Positions 22,406-31,027 are shown, counted from the first letter of the stretch. The stretch is 31,517 nt of DNA from an uncultured Oscillospiraceae bacterium (GCA_944387755.1 CALXGC010000119.1:1-31517), one strand, 5' to 3'. The notes: generated by a model from the letters alone, not told the origin. Numbers and translations: made by a program.

Positions 22406-23839
22406 TTATTCCGGCCGGGCAATGCCGTAGAGAATGGTCTTGTTGTAGAGGGTGCCGCGGCTGATGCCCAGGTCCTGGGCGGTTTTGCGGAAGTTGAAGC
22501 CGTTGTGGGTGAGCGCCTCCAAAATGGCCGCCCGCTCCACCTCCTGAAGGCGCTGGGACAGGGGGATGGGCATATAGGGCGCGCCGGACGCGGCGGAGAC
22601 GGCCTGCTCCGCGATTTCCTTGGCGTGGAGGGCAATTTCCGTTCCAATCCGCTCCTCGGAGAAGGCGAACATCCGCTCCACTTCGTTGCGCAGCTCCCGC
22701 ACGTTGCCTGGCCAGTCCTTTTCCTGTAAAGCGGCCAGCGCGCCGTCTGAGAAATATTTCTGGGTGTTGTACTGCTCGTTGAGCTGCCGGAGGAAGTACT
22801 CCGCAATGTCGGCGATGTCCTCCCGGCGCTCCCGCAGGGGCGGGATGTGGATGTTGATGACGTTGAGGCGGTAGTACAGGTCCGCCCGGAAGGTGTTGTT
22901 CCGGATGCACTGCACCAGGTCCTTGTTGGTGGCCGCCACCACGCGCACGTCGATTTTGATGACGGAGGTGCTGCCCACCCGGTCGATCTCGTGCTCCTGA
23001 AGCACCCGGAGCAGCTTGGCCTGCATGTTCATGGGCATGTCCGCAATCTCGTCCAGGAAAATGGTGCCGCCGTTGGCCAGCTCAAATTTGCCTTTTTTGC
23101 CGCCCCGCTTCGCCCCGGTGAAGGCGCCGTCCTCATAGCCGAACAGCTCCGACTCGAACAGCTCCGGCGGGATGGCGGAGCAGTTGAGCTTGATAAACGG
23201 CCTGTCCCGGCGGGAGCTGGCGTTGTGGAGCACGCTGGCAAACAGCTCCTTACCGGTGCCGGTCTCGCCGGTAATTAAAACGCTGAAATTGGTGGCCGCC
23301 GCCCGGACCACGCTGGTTTTGGTGCGGATCAGGGCGGGAGAGGAGCCGATGATCTCTCCGGGGGAGACGACGGCGTCCGTGTATTTTTGAAGCTGCTGCT
23401 TATAGAACTGGACCTCCTTCTCCATGTCCAGCACCAGCTGATTCAGACGGAGGGCCTGGCTGGTGATGCGGACGTGGGCGAACGCCCCCAGCACGTTGCC
23501 CTCCGCGTCCAGAATATTGGCGCAGGTGCGGATGCAGAAGCTGAAATCCGCCCCCTTCACCGGCAGGTCCGCGCCGGCGGGGAAGACCTCCATATTGACC
23601 TGGGTGGGGTCCTTCTCCTTCAGCAGGCCCGGAAGCCGGGAGTTGAAAAACACATCCTCCACGTCCATGCCGATGAGCTCCGCCTTGGTCTTGTACTTTG
23701 AAATGCTCAAATCGCTGTAGTAGCTGTCGCTCATATCGACAATTTTACCGTGCTTGTCCACCAGCAGGAACGAGTCCTCCGTCACGGACATAAAGCGTCT
23801 CCAAAATGCCAGCAGCAGCTCCTGTTCCTTCTTCTCCAT
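22406..23839 (-). CDS. Sigma-54-dependent activator (PAS, AAA+, Fis-type HTH)
   Basis: A 477-residue enhancer-binding protein. Residues ~15-130 form a PAS-like sensor, 131-155 a helical linker, and 160-400 the AAA+ domain. Walker A GETGTGKE is at 191-198, GAFTGA (the sigma-54 contact loop) at 238-243, and Walker B TIFLDEI at 259-265. The Fis-type helix-turn-helix is at about 432-470 (RKTAQDLGISRGTLYNK). There is no receiver domain, so the signal is sensed directly, probably by the PAS domain. It is divergent from the TRAP/amidohydrolase operon, whose promoter is of the sigma-54 class, and is its most likely activator. GGGAGG precedes the ATG. Confidence 0.95.
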   Translation of the reverse strand: MEKKEQELLLAFWRRFMSVTEDSFLLVDKHGKIVDMSDSYYSDLSISKYKTKAELIGMDVEDVFFNSRLPGLLKEKDPTQVNMEVFPAGADLPVKGADFSFCIRTCANILDAEGNVLGAFAHVRITSQALRLNQLVLDMEKEVQFYKQQLQKYTDAVVSPGEIIGSSPALIRTKTSVVRAAATNFSVLITGETGTGKELFASVLHNASSRRDRPFIKLNCSAIPPELFESELFGYEDGAFTGAKRGGKKGKFELANGGTIFLDEIADMPMNMQAKLLRVLQEHEIDRVGSTSVIKIDVRVVAATNKDLVQCIRNNTFRADLYYRLNVINIHIPPLRERREDIADIAEYFLRQLNEQYNTQKYFSDGALAALQEKDWPGNVRELRNEVERMFAFSEERIGTEIALHAKEIAEQAVSAASGAPYMPIPLSQRLQEVERAAILEALTHNGFNFRKTAQDLGISRGTLYNKTILYGIARPE

Positions 23840-23869
23840 ACTCTCTGCCTCCCACTCAGAATAGGATAC

Positions 23870-23901
23870 ATTTTCAAAAGAAACGATTTTCTTTTGAAAA
23901 T
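23870..23901. promoter_or_regulatory. Perfect inverted repeat, likely upstream activator site
   Basis: ATTTTCAAAAGAAA (23870-23883) and its exact complement (23888-23901) flank a 4-base CGAT spacer. A half-like copy TTTTGAAAAT lies at 23969-23978. It is 31 bases from the regulator start and about 280 from the sigma-54 promoter, a usual enhancer distance. It may also autoregulate the activator gene. Confidence 0.65.
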
Positions 23902-24039
23902 TTAAAAAACATGACAGTAAAATGCAAAAAATGACAAATTTGCTCTAGGCCCGGAGATAGTCCCCCGTTTTTGAAAATGTATAAAATTTCCCATAAAACG
24001 TCCTGTTTATTATACAGAATGTCCACGCAAATTTCAACA

Positions 24040-24057
24040 TGTTCAATATATTGGACA
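24040..24057. promoter_or_regulatory. Second palindrome upstream of the sigma-54 promoter
   Basis: TGTTCAATA/TATTGGACA, 8 of 9 pairs complementary, about 120 bases upstream of the -24 element. A further half-site TGTCCA lies at 24020-24025, 20 bp away. It is a candidate activator site or a global-regulator site. Confidence 0.45.
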
Positions 24058-24176
24058 TATAAATTGGGGGTTTTATATAGAAAAATGCCGAAAAGAGAGA
24101 AAAAATTATGTGGAATATAGAGGCATATCCTCTGTTTTTCCGCAATATTTTAAAACAACTTCTGTTTGAGATAAAG

Positions 24177-24193
24177 TTGGCACAGGGCTTGCT
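24177..24193 (+). promoter_or_regulatory. Sigma-54 (-24/-12) promoter of the TRAP-amidohydrolase operon
   Basis: TTGGCAC-N5-TTGCT matches the sigma-54 consensus, with GG (24179-24180) and GC (24191-24192) exactly 10 bases apart. The leader to dctP is about 120 bases. It is AT-rich upstream, as expected for looping. Confidence 0.9.
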
Positions 24194-24326
24194 CTTTATT
24201 AGGGGCAGGAAGAACGCAGGACGCTTTCCCTCCGGAGGACAGCCCGAAAAGCTGTGCGCCGGGCGGGAGACGGCGCCGGCGAAATTCGGAAGCAGAAAAA
24301 CGAACTATGTGTTAGGAGGAACGAAA

Positions 24327-25400
24327 ATGAAGAAAGCTGTTGCATTGCTGCTCACATCCGCCCTGGGCCTCTCTCTTTTGGCCGGGTGCAGCCGTCCCAC
24401 CACCAACGCCGGAACCACGACTCCCGACAGCGGGAGCGGCGGAACTGCCTCCGGAGCGGAGTATGTCCTGCGTCTGGGCCACACGGTACAGGGCAGCTCC
24501 CCCACGGGCAAGCTCTATGTGGACGTCTTCGAGAAATATATTGAGGAGCACTCCGACGGCCGGATTGACGTCCAGATCTACAGCGACTCCACCATGGGCA
24601 ACGACACCCAGCTCACCGAGGCCCTCCAGCTGGGCACCATTGAGATGGCGGCCATCCCCACCTCTGTGCTGGCCAACTTCTGCCCGGACTTCGTGGCGCT
24701 GGACCTGCCCTTCGTCTTCCCCGATAAGGACACGGTCTATGCGGCTCTGGACGGGGAGTACGGCGACTACTTCGCCGCGGAGCTGGAGGACATCGGCATC
24801 AAGTGCCTGTCCTGGGGCGAGAACGGCTTCCGGAACATCTCCAGCAACAAGGCCGTGCGCACCCTGGAGGATATGGCGGGACAGAAGATCCGCGTGATGG
24901 AGTCCCCGGTGTATCTGGCCACCATGGAGGCCTTCGGAGCCAACCCCACCCCCATGGCCTTCAACGAGCTGTACAGCGGCCTGTCCCAGGGCACGGTGGA
25001 CGGCCAGGACAACGGCATCATCCTGACCTACACCGCCAAGCTGTATGAGGTGCAGGACTACTACACCATCTGCAACTATGTGTACGCCCCCGCCATCAAC
25101 GGGGCCTCCATGGAGTGGTGGAACAGCCTTCCGGAGGACCTGCAGCAGGTGATTCAGGAGGGCTGCGACATCATTCAGGAGGAGATCCGCACCGCCAACG
25201 CGGAGCAGGAGAACGACTATCTGGAGCTGATTCAGGAGTCCGGCACGGAGATTATCTACCTGGAGGACGCGGAGCGGGACCGCTTCCGCGAGGCCTGCGC
25301 CGGTGTGTACGACGAGATGAAGGAGTATGTGGACGACCCCGCCATCATTGACAAGACCCTGGAAGTGGCCGCCCAGTACGGAGCCGGCGCGGAAGCGTAA
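24327..25400 (+). CDS. dctP: TRAP transporter solute-binding lipoprotein DctP
   Basis: A 357-residue substrate-binding lipoprotein. The start ATG at 24327 follows GGAGGAACGAAA; the longer frame upstream overlaps the promoter region. The signal peptide ends in LLAG-C21, a lipobox, so the protein is tethered to the outer face of the membrane. The DctP fold runs from about residue 48 (LRLGHTVQGSSPTGK) to the end, with IRVMESP near 191-197 holding the Arg that usually salt-bridges a substrate carboxylate. The family binds C4-dicarboxylates, sialic acid, 2-oxo acids and many other organic acids. The ligand here is unknown; the amidohydrolases downstream suggest an acidic amide or related compound. 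Confidence 0.94.
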   Translation: MKKAVALLLTSALGLSLLAGCSRPTTNAGTTTPDSGSGGTASGAEYVLRLGHTVQGSSPTGKLYVDVFEKYIEEHSDGRIDVQIYSDSTMGNDTQLTEALQLGTIEMAAIPTSVLANFCPDFVALDLPFVFPDKDTVYAALDGEYGDYFAAELEDIGIKCLSWGENGFRNISSNKAVRTLEDMAGQKIRVMESPVYLATMEAFGANPTPMAFNELYSGLSQGTVDGQDNGIILTYTAKLYEVQDYYTICNYVYAPAINGASMEWWNSLPEDLQQVIQEGCDIIQEEIRTANAEQENDYLELIQESGTEIIYLEDAERDRFREACAGVYDEMKEYVDDPAIIDKTLEVAAQYGAGAEA

Positions 25401-25416
25401 CGACGGAAAAGGGGAC

Positions 25417-25443
25417 GCGGGACAGCCTCGCCGGCTGTCCCGC
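25417..25443 (+). promoter_or_regulatory. Hairpin between dctP and dctQ
   Basis: GCGGGACAGCC pairs perfectly with GGCTGTCCCGC over a TCGCC loop. No T-run follows. Such hairpins behind binding-protein genes protect the upstream message and keep permease levels lower. Confidence 0.75.
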
Positions 25444-25472
25444 CCCGTTGCAAAAAAGTGGGAGGTTTCTCT

Positions 25473-25964
25473 ATGACGCCAAAAAAGCTGTGGGACCACT
25501 TTGAAGAGTACCTTCTGGTGCCCCTCCTCGGCCTGTCGGCTGTGATTATTTTCATTCAGGTCATCATGCGCTACGTCTTTTCCAACTCCCTGAGCTGGTC
25601 GGAGGAGCTGGTGCGGTACATGTACATCTGGGAGACGTGGCTGGGCGTTTCCTACGCCACCAAGAAGTGCAGCCAGCTGCGCATTACGCTGATTACCAAC
25701 CGTCTGCCGGCAAAGATCAACTGGCTGGTGGAGACCATCGTCATGATTCTCTGGTTTGCCTTCGGCCTGTTCCTGATTGTGGTGGGCTTCTCCATGTGCG
25801 CCCGTGTGGCCGACCTGGGGCAGCACTCCACCGCCCTGCGGATTCCCATGCAGATTGTCTACGCGGGCATTCCCATCGGCGGACTGCTGATGAACATCCG
25901 CCTGTTGGAGATCTTTATCCCCCATGTGGGCAAGCTGTTCCGGAAAGGAGATGACGGGAAATGA
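25473..25964 (+). CDS. dctQ: TRAP transporter small permease DctQ
   Basis: A 163-residue membrane protein with four predicted helices (about 15-35, 48-65, 84-108, 126-148). The start ATG 25473 is preferred over an upstream GTG because GGGAGG lies between them. The NSLSWSEELVRYMYIWETWLG stretch is split here by position: NSLSWSEEL near 35-43 and YMYIWETWLG near 46-55 are the DctQ signature. It forms the membrane complex with DctM and works with DctP in Na+-driven import. It overlaps dctM by ATGA, so translation is coupled. Confidence 0.94.
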   Translation: MTPKKLWDHFEEYLLVPLLGLSAVIIFIQVIMRYVFSNSLSWSEELVRYMYIWETWLGVSYATKKCSQLRITLITNRLPAKINWLVETIVMILWFAFGLFLIVVGFSMCARVADLGQHSTALRIPMQIVYAGIPIGGLLMNIRLLEIFIPHVGKLFRKGDDGK

Positions 25965-27241
25965 GTAATATCGCATGTCTGTTCCTCTGCCTGGTGGTTT
26001 TCCTGCTGATGAGCCTGCCCATCGGCGTGTCTCTGGGCCTGTCCACCATTATCACCCTGTGGTGCTATACCACCACGCCCATGTACATCGTCATTCAGAA
26101 CGTGTTCTCCGGTCTGAACTCCTTCTCCCTGATGGCCATCCCCTTCTTTATGATGGCCGGAAACCTGATGGGGCTGGGGGGCATCTCGCGCCGGATTGTC
26201 AACTTCTGTGACGCGCTGATTGGTTCCGTCACCGGCGGCCTGGGCCATGTGGCCATCGCGGCCTCCATGTTCTTCGCCGCCATCTCCGGCTCCGCCCCCG
26301 CCACCGTGTCCGCCATCGGCACCATGATGATCCCCGACATGGAGAAGCACGGTTATGAGAAGGCCTATGCCACCGCTCTGTGCGCCTCCGCGGGCACCAT
26401 CGGCGTCATCATTCCCCCGTCCATCCCCTTCGTAATCTACTGCGTGTCGGCCGGCGAGTCGGTGGGTACGCTGTTCATCGCGGGCATTGTCCCCGGCATT
26501 CTCATCGGCGTCGGCCTGATGATTGTGAACTTCTTCTGCTCCAAGAAGCACGGCTATAAGGGCGCGCCCCGCAGCGAGCGGCCCAACCTGCTGGCCACCT
26601 TCAAGGACTCCTTCCTGGCGCTGCTGACCCCGGTGATTATCCTGGGCGGCATCTACGCCGGTATCTTTACTCCCACCGAGTCCGCCGTCATCGCGGTGTT
26701 CTACTCCCTGTTTGTGGGCGTGTTCATCTATAAGGAGCTGGACCTGAAGACCATCTATGAGTCCATCCGCAGCACCGGCGAGCTCAACGGCGCGGCCAAC
26801 CTGGCGGTGGGCCTGTCCCTGGCCTTCTCCTCCTATCTGACCATGGCGCAGATTCCCGCTCAGATCGGCGCCTTCATCACCTCCACCATCCACAGCAGCA
26901 CCCTGATTATCCTCTTCATCCTGCTGATCCTGCTGATTGTGGGCCTGTTTGTGGACAATATCTCCTCCTGCCTGGTGCTGACCCCCATCTTCCTGCCTAT
27001 CGTCACCAGCATCGGCTATGACCCCATCCACTTCGGCGTCATTATGACGGTCGCCCTGGCCATCGGCTTCTGCACGCCGCCCTTCGGCTCCAACCTGTTT
27101 GTGGCCTCCAGCATCACCGGCCTGAGCATTGAGAAGATCTGCTCCCGGATTGTGCCCTTCATTATCTCCATGATCGTCTGCCTGCTGCTCATTACCTTCA
27201 TCCCCGCCATCTCCATGACGCTGGTGCAGTTTATGGCGTAA
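25961..27241 (+). CDS. dctM: TRAP transporter large permease DctM
   Basis: A 426-residue protein with about 12 membrane helices, the transport channel of the TRAP system. Family features are MAIPFFMMAGNLMGLGGIS near 51-69, AAISGSAPATVSAIGTMMIP near 105-124 and the GVIIPPSIPFVIYC and PFGSNLF motifs in the two halves. Length and start are normal. The start codon overlaps the dctQ stop, and the first amidohydrolase follows after 25 bases, so the transporter and hydrolases form one unit. The import is likely Na+-coupled, as for characterised TRAP systems. Confidence 0.95.
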   Translation: MSNIACLFLCLVVFLLMSLPIGVSLGLSTIITLWCYTTTPMYIVIQNVFSGLNSFSLMAIPFFMMAGNLMGLGGISRRIVNFCDALIGSVTGGLGHVAIAASMFFAAISGSAPATVSAIGTMMIPDMEKHGYEKAYATALCASAGTIGVIIPPSIPFVIYCVSAGESVGTLFIAGIVPGILIGVGLMIVNFFCSKKHGYKGAPRSERPNLLATFKDSFLALLTPVIILGGIYAGIFTPTESAVIAVFYSLFVGVFIYKELDLKTIYESIRSTGELNGAANLAVGLSLAFSSYLTMAQIPAQIGAFITSTIHSSTLIILFILLILLIVGLFVDNISSCLVLTPIFLPIVTSIGYDPIHFGVIMTVALAIGFCTPPFGSNLFVASSITGLSIEKICSRIVPFIISMIVCLLLITFIPAISMTLVQFMA

Positions 27242-27266
27242 GCGCGGCAAGAAAGGAACGCAAGCT

Positions 27267-28808
27267 ATGAACTTTGACCTTTTGCTGAAGAACGGGACCA
27301 TTATCACCCTGGACCCGGACCACCCGGAGTACCGCTGGATTGCGGTGAAGGACGGCAAAATTGCCGCCGGCGGCATTCGGGACGACTTCGCCGGCACGGC
27401 GGACCGGGTGATTGACCTGAAGGGCAATACCGTGCTCCCCGGCTTTGCCGACGTGCACGTCCACGGCATCATGACCGGCCAGGACCTGGCCGGCGTGGAC
27501 CTGCGGGACGTGACCACCATGGAGGACGCCCTCCACCTGCTGGCCCAGCGGGCCAGGGAGACGCCGGAGGGCGGCCTGGTCCACGGCATCGGCCTGAAGT
27601 CGGAAATTTTGAAGGAGAAGCGCCTGCCCAACCGCCACGAGCTGGACAGCATCTGTCCCAACCACCTGTGCGCGGTGTACCATACCTCCGGCCACGGCCT
27701 GTCCGTCAACACCAGGACCCTCCACCAGATCGGCGTGCTGGACCACCCGGAGCTGATGGGCGACTATGCCTCGGACATCCAGGAGGGCATTCTTCTTCAG
27801 GATTGGATTGGCCCCATCGCCTTCCAGGAGCTGTTCGGCAAAGTGAGCGAGGAGACGGTAAAGGGCTTTGTGAAGGCCTGCTGCGACTATGCCGCCTCCA
27901 AGGGCTGCACCACCATCCACTCCCTGAACGGCCTGGACGTGGAGGCCCGGGGCGAAATCTGGGAGAAATCCCGGAACGAGCAGTGCATTCACTCCCTGAC
28001 CATGTGGGAGACCTGGGACGTGGCGAAGGCGAAGAACCTGGGCCTGCCTCGGGTGGGCGGCTGCCTTGTGCTGGACGGCGCCCGCGCCCTGTTCCAGGCG
28101 GCCTACTCCCAGCCCTTCCTGAACCGCCCGGACACCCGGGGCCTGCTGTACGAGTCGGACTTCAAGGTGTACAACTTCGTCTATGAGGCCCACAGGAACA
28201 ATATGCAGATCGGCATGCACGCCATGGGCGACCGTGCCATCGACCAGCTGATTTACGTCATCGACAGCGTCACCAAGCAGCTGGGGGACAAGGGCCTGCG
28301 CCACCGCATCGAGCACTTCTCCTATCCCACGGAGCGGCACATCGAGATGGCTGCGGAGCTCCAGCTGGCCTTGCCCATGCAGCCCATCTGGTGCGAGCTG
28401 TGGGATAAGCCGGGGGAGAGCGTCTTCGAGCCCATGCTGGGCCTGGAGAGAGCCACCGCGAACGAGCCCTTCCGCAAGCTGGTGGAGGCCGGGTGCATGG
28501 TGGGCAGCTCCTCCGACAGCCCCATGACCAACATCGACCCCATCCACAACCTGCACATTCTGGTGAATAACCCCCGCGAGGCCCGGCGGGTCAGCGTCAC
28601 CGACGCCCTGAAGATCTCCACCTACAACGGCGCGTGGATTGGCCACGAGGAGCAGGAGCGGGGCAACCTGGTGGTTGGAAAATACGCCGACATGGTCATT
28701 GTGGACCGCAACCCCTATGTCTGCCCGGAGAAGATCGGCGAGACAAAGGTGCTCATGACCATCTCCGAGGGCCGCACCGCCTATCAGAATCCGGCGTTTT
28801 CCCTCTGA
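27267..28808 (+). CDS. YtcJ-like amidohydrolase 1 (amidohydrolase family 3)
   Basis: A 513-residue metal-dependent hydrolase of the Amidohydro_3 family (YtcJ / N-substituted formamide deformylase type). The small beta-domain is formed by both termini. Candidate metal and catalytic residues are H64-x-H66 (DVHVH), H218 (TTIHSL), H318 (MHAMGDRA), H346/H350 (HRIEHF) and D417 (SSDSP). No signal peptide, so it acts on imported substrate. It likely hydrolyses a C-N amide or related bond, releasing an acid and an amine; the true substrate is unknown. GAAAGGAACG precedes the ATG. Nearly identical in both end regions to the next gene, but its middle third differs. Confidence 0.88.
   Translation: MNFDLLLKNGTIITLDPDHPEYRWIAVKDGKIAAGGIRDDFAGTADRVIDLKGNTVLPGFADVHVHGIMTGQDLAGVDLRDVTTMEDALHLLAQRARETPEGGLVHGIGLKSEILKEKRLPNRHELDSICPNHLCAVYHTSGHGLSVNTRTLHQIGVLDHPELMGDYASDIQEGILLQDWIGPIAFQELFGKVSEETVKGFVKACCDYAASKGCTTIHSLNGLDVEARGEIWEKSRNEQCIHSLTMWETWDVAKAKNLGLPRVGGCLVLDGARALFQAAYSQPFLNRPDTRGLLYESDFKVYNFVYEAHRNNMQIGMHAMGDRAIDQLIYVIDSVTKQLGDKGLRHRIEHFSYPTERHIEMAAELQLALPMQPIWCELWDKPGESVFEPMLGLERATANEPFRKLVEAGCMVGSSSDSPMTNIDPIHNLHILVNNPREARRVSVTDALKISTYNGAWIGHEEQERGNLVVGKYADMVIVDRNPYVCPEKIGETKVLMTISEGRTAYQNPAFSL
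27291..27401 (+). repeat. 5' near-identical block of the amidohydrolase pair, copy 1 (copy 2: 28897-29007)
   Basis: This 111-bp segment recurs at 28897-29007 with about one base change by eye, although the genes diverge strongly right after it. It points to recent duplication or gene conversion. Confidence 0.9.
28051..28787 (+). repeat. 3' near-identical block of the amidohydrolase pair, copy 1 (copy 2: 29663-30399)
   Basis: This 737-bp segment aligns to 29663-30399 with no net gap and only scattered differences, mostly silent, plus a more variable patch around 28408-28460. It covers the C-terminal half of both enzymes. Confidence 0.88.
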
Positions 28809-28872
28809 GTACCGGGGCTGTGTCCCCGCGCAACCTGTCGCATCCACAGAAATATGTAAGGAGTGAATTTGT

Positions 28873-30420
28873 GTGGAATTTGATCTGCTGCTGAAAAACG
28901 GGACCATTATCACCCTGGACCCGGACCATCCGGAGTACCGCTGGATTGCGGTGAAGGACGGCAAAATTGCCGCCGGCGGCATTCGGGACGACTTCGCCGG
29001 CACGGCGAAAAAGGTGATTGACCTGAAGGGCGACACGGTGCTCCCCGGCTTTGCCGACGTACACGTCCACGGCATCATGACCGGGCGGAACCTGTCTGCC
29101 GTGGATCTCCGGGGGCTGACCACGCTGGACGAGGTGCTCCACCACCTGGAGGAGCGGGCCAAAATCACCCCTCCAGGGCAGTTGATCCGCGGTTACGGTC
29201 TGAAGCATGAGGCGCTGCAGGAAAAGCGGATGCCCAGCCTGAAGGAGCTGGACGCGGTCTGCCCCAACAACCCCTGTGCGGTGCTCCACATCTCCTGCCA
29301 CGGCGTGGCGGTCAACAGCAAGGGACTGGCCATGACCGGTGTGCTGGACAGTCCGGAGATTATGAACGACTGCGCCGATGAAATCCGCAACGGCCAGCTC
29401 ATGCAGGACCGGGCGAACTTCCAGGCTCAGCTTGCGCTGACAGGCCAGGAGGATGACGCAACCAAGCGCAGGCACCTGGAGCGCTTCACCCAGTATGCCG
29501 CCTCCAGGGGCTGCACCACCGTCCACTCCCTGGACGGCGGGGACATCGAGGGCGAGCTGTCTGAGAACCTGCTGCGCAGCGGCTACCGGGATCTGCCCAT
29601 CCACACGCTGACCATGTGGCAGACCTATGACGTGCAGGCGGCCAAGGCGGTCGGTCTGCCCCGGGTGGGCGGCTGCCTGTGCCTGGACGGCGCCCGCGCC
29701 CTGTTCCAGGCCGCCTATTCCGTCCCCTTCCTCAATCATCCCGACACCCGGGGCCTGCTGTACGAGTCGGATTTCAAGGTGTACAACTTCGTCTATGAGG
29801 CCCACAAGAACAATATGCAGATTGGCATGCACGCCATGGGCGACCGTGCCATCGACCAGCTGATCTACGTCATTGACAGCGTCACCAAGCAGCTGGGGGA
29901 CAAGGGCCTGCGCCACCGCATCGAGCACTTCTCCTATCCCACGGAGCGGCACATCGAGATGGCCGCGGAGCTCCAGCTGGCCCTGCCCATGCAGCCCATC
30001 TGGTGCGAGGTGTGGGACGATCCCAAAGACAGCGTGCTGGCGCGGATGCTGGGCGAGGAGGTAGCGGAGCAGAACGAACCCTTCCGCAAGCTGGTGGAGG
30101 CCGGGTGCATGGTGGGCAGCTCCTCCGACAGCCCGGTCACGCCCATTGACCCCATCAAGAACTTCCACATCCTGGTGAACAACCCCCGCGAGAGCCGGCG
30201 AATCAGCGTTACCGACGCCCTGAAGATCTCCACCTACAACGGCGCGTGGATTGGCCACGAGGAGCAGGAGCGGGGCAATCTGGTGGTTGGAAAATACGCC
30301 GACATGGTCATTGTGGACCGCAACCCCTATGTCTGCCCGGAGAAGATCGGCGAGACAAAGGTGCTCATGACCATCTCCGAGGGCCGCACCGCCTATCAGT
30401 CCCCTGATTACATTGTCTAA
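28873..30420 (+). CDS. YtcJ-like amidohydrolase 2, tandem paralogue
   Basis: A 515-residue paralogue of the preceding enzyme, starting at GTG 28873 behind AAGGAG. Residues 1-45 and about 264-510 are nearly identical to copy 1, including the HxH (DVHVH), MHAMGDRA, HRIEHF and SSDSP sites. The stretch from about 66 to 263 is clearly diverged, although TTVHSL (metal-site His) and the LPRVGG end are kept. The differing part probably lines the substrate pocket, so the pair may act on related but distinct compounds. It is the last gene of the operon, 64 bases after copy 1 with a small GC hairpin (28813-28828) between, and is followed by a terminator. Confidence 0.88.
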   Translation: MEFDLLLKNGTIITLDPDHPEYRWIAVKDGKIAAGGIRDDFAGTAKKVIDLKGDTVLPGFADVHVHGIMTGRNLSAVDLRGLTTLDEVLHHLEERAKITPPGQLIRGYGLKHEALQEKRMPSLKELDAVCPNNPCAVLHISCHGVAVNSKGLAMTGVLDSPEIMNDCADEIRNGQLMQDRANFQAQLALTGQEDDATKRRHLERFTQYAASRGCTTVHSLDGGDIEGELSENLLRSGYRDLPIHTLTMWQTYDVQAAKAVGLPRVGGCLCLDGARALFQAAYSVPFLNHPDTRGLLYESDFKVYNFVYEAHKNNMQIGMHAMGDRAIDQLIYVIDSVTKQLGDKGLRHRIEHFSYPTERHIEMAAELQLALPMQPIWCEVWDDPKDSVLARMLGEEVAEQNEPFRKLVEAGCMVGSSSDSPVTPIDPIKNFHILVNNPRESRRISVTDALKISTYNGAWIGHEEQERGNLVVGKYADMVIVDRNPYVCPEKIGETKVLMTISEGRTAYQSPDYIV

Positions 30421-30460
30421 TCGTTCAGTCTACCTCACTCTCTGAACCGAAGAGCCGCTT

Positions 30461-30507
30461 CAGGCCCCCTGACCTTCCGGTCGGGGGGCCTGACGGCGTT
30501 ATTTTTT
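30461..30507 (+). terminator. Terminator of the TRAP-amidohydrolase operon
   Basis: CAGGCCCCCTGACC pairs with GGTCGGGGGGCCTG (one G-U pair), loop TTCC, followed by ATTTTTT at 30501-30507. Confidence 0.88.
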
Positions 30508-31024
30508 AGTTATCCGCAGATAAGCTGAAGGTGTAGGACTCGCCCGGCGTGACGTCATAGATGACGGCTTCTTCTTTGAACTTGTCCCCTTCACTTAGAG
30601 AAAAAAGGAAAATCGACCCTGTATCCACCATATAACCGGCGCTGTCGTACAGTTTATAGTCAATCGTGTCGCTGCCATAACCGTTACCTTCATATGTTTT
30701 TTCACCGAAAATTGTGACGGTCAGTGTAGGAGAATAGCCCTTGTCAAAATGATATTCTGCATTTTGTATCTGAAGCACGGAATTGGTGGCTCCCATAAAA
30801 TCCGGTATGGACAGTTCGAGTGGAAACGCGTCGAAGGATACCTGTATATCCTGGAGAGGAAGACAGCTCAGCGCTTGGCAGTTGACCTCATCAAACAAGA
30901 AAGCGTCAGGATAATATACGGTTAAAAATACCTGTCCGCTGGCGGCCTTGCCAGGTGCAATTTCTGAAGCTGGAATTCGGATATTGGCAAGGTACTGTTC
31001 TCCCCGAATGCGGATGGCCAGTAT
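30506..31024 (-). pseudogene. 5'-truncated gene for an exported-type beta-rich protein, family not recognised
   Basis: An open frame of 172 codons on the minus strand, bounded upstream by TGA at 31025-31027. It has no ATG or GTG, and its first TTG is at 30898, although coding-like sequence (GEQYLANIRIPASEIAPGK) runs well before that point. The visible protein is rich in beta-type segments (QVFLTVYYPDAFLFDEV, YSPTLTVTIFGEKTYEGN) and ends in GESYTFSLSADN, like the C-terminal domain of a larger surface or lipoprotein. Upstream sequence shows no continuation in any frame that I can join. GC content is clearly lower than in the genes to the left, so it looks foreign or decayed. Confidence 0.55.
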
Positions 31025-31027
31025 TCA

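Noticed and set aside
24108..24326. N-terminal extension of DctP
   Set aside because: It would include the sigma-54 promoter. The lipoprotein signal peptide begins at 24327 right behind GGAGGA.
27231..29168. Long minus-strand frames opposite the amidohydrolase and DctM genes (also 25859-27712 and 28753-30258)
   Set aside because: GC-rich codon bias on the coding strand keeps the opposite frame open. These frames show His/Gly/Val-rich nonsense composition, no family motif, and cross gene borders.
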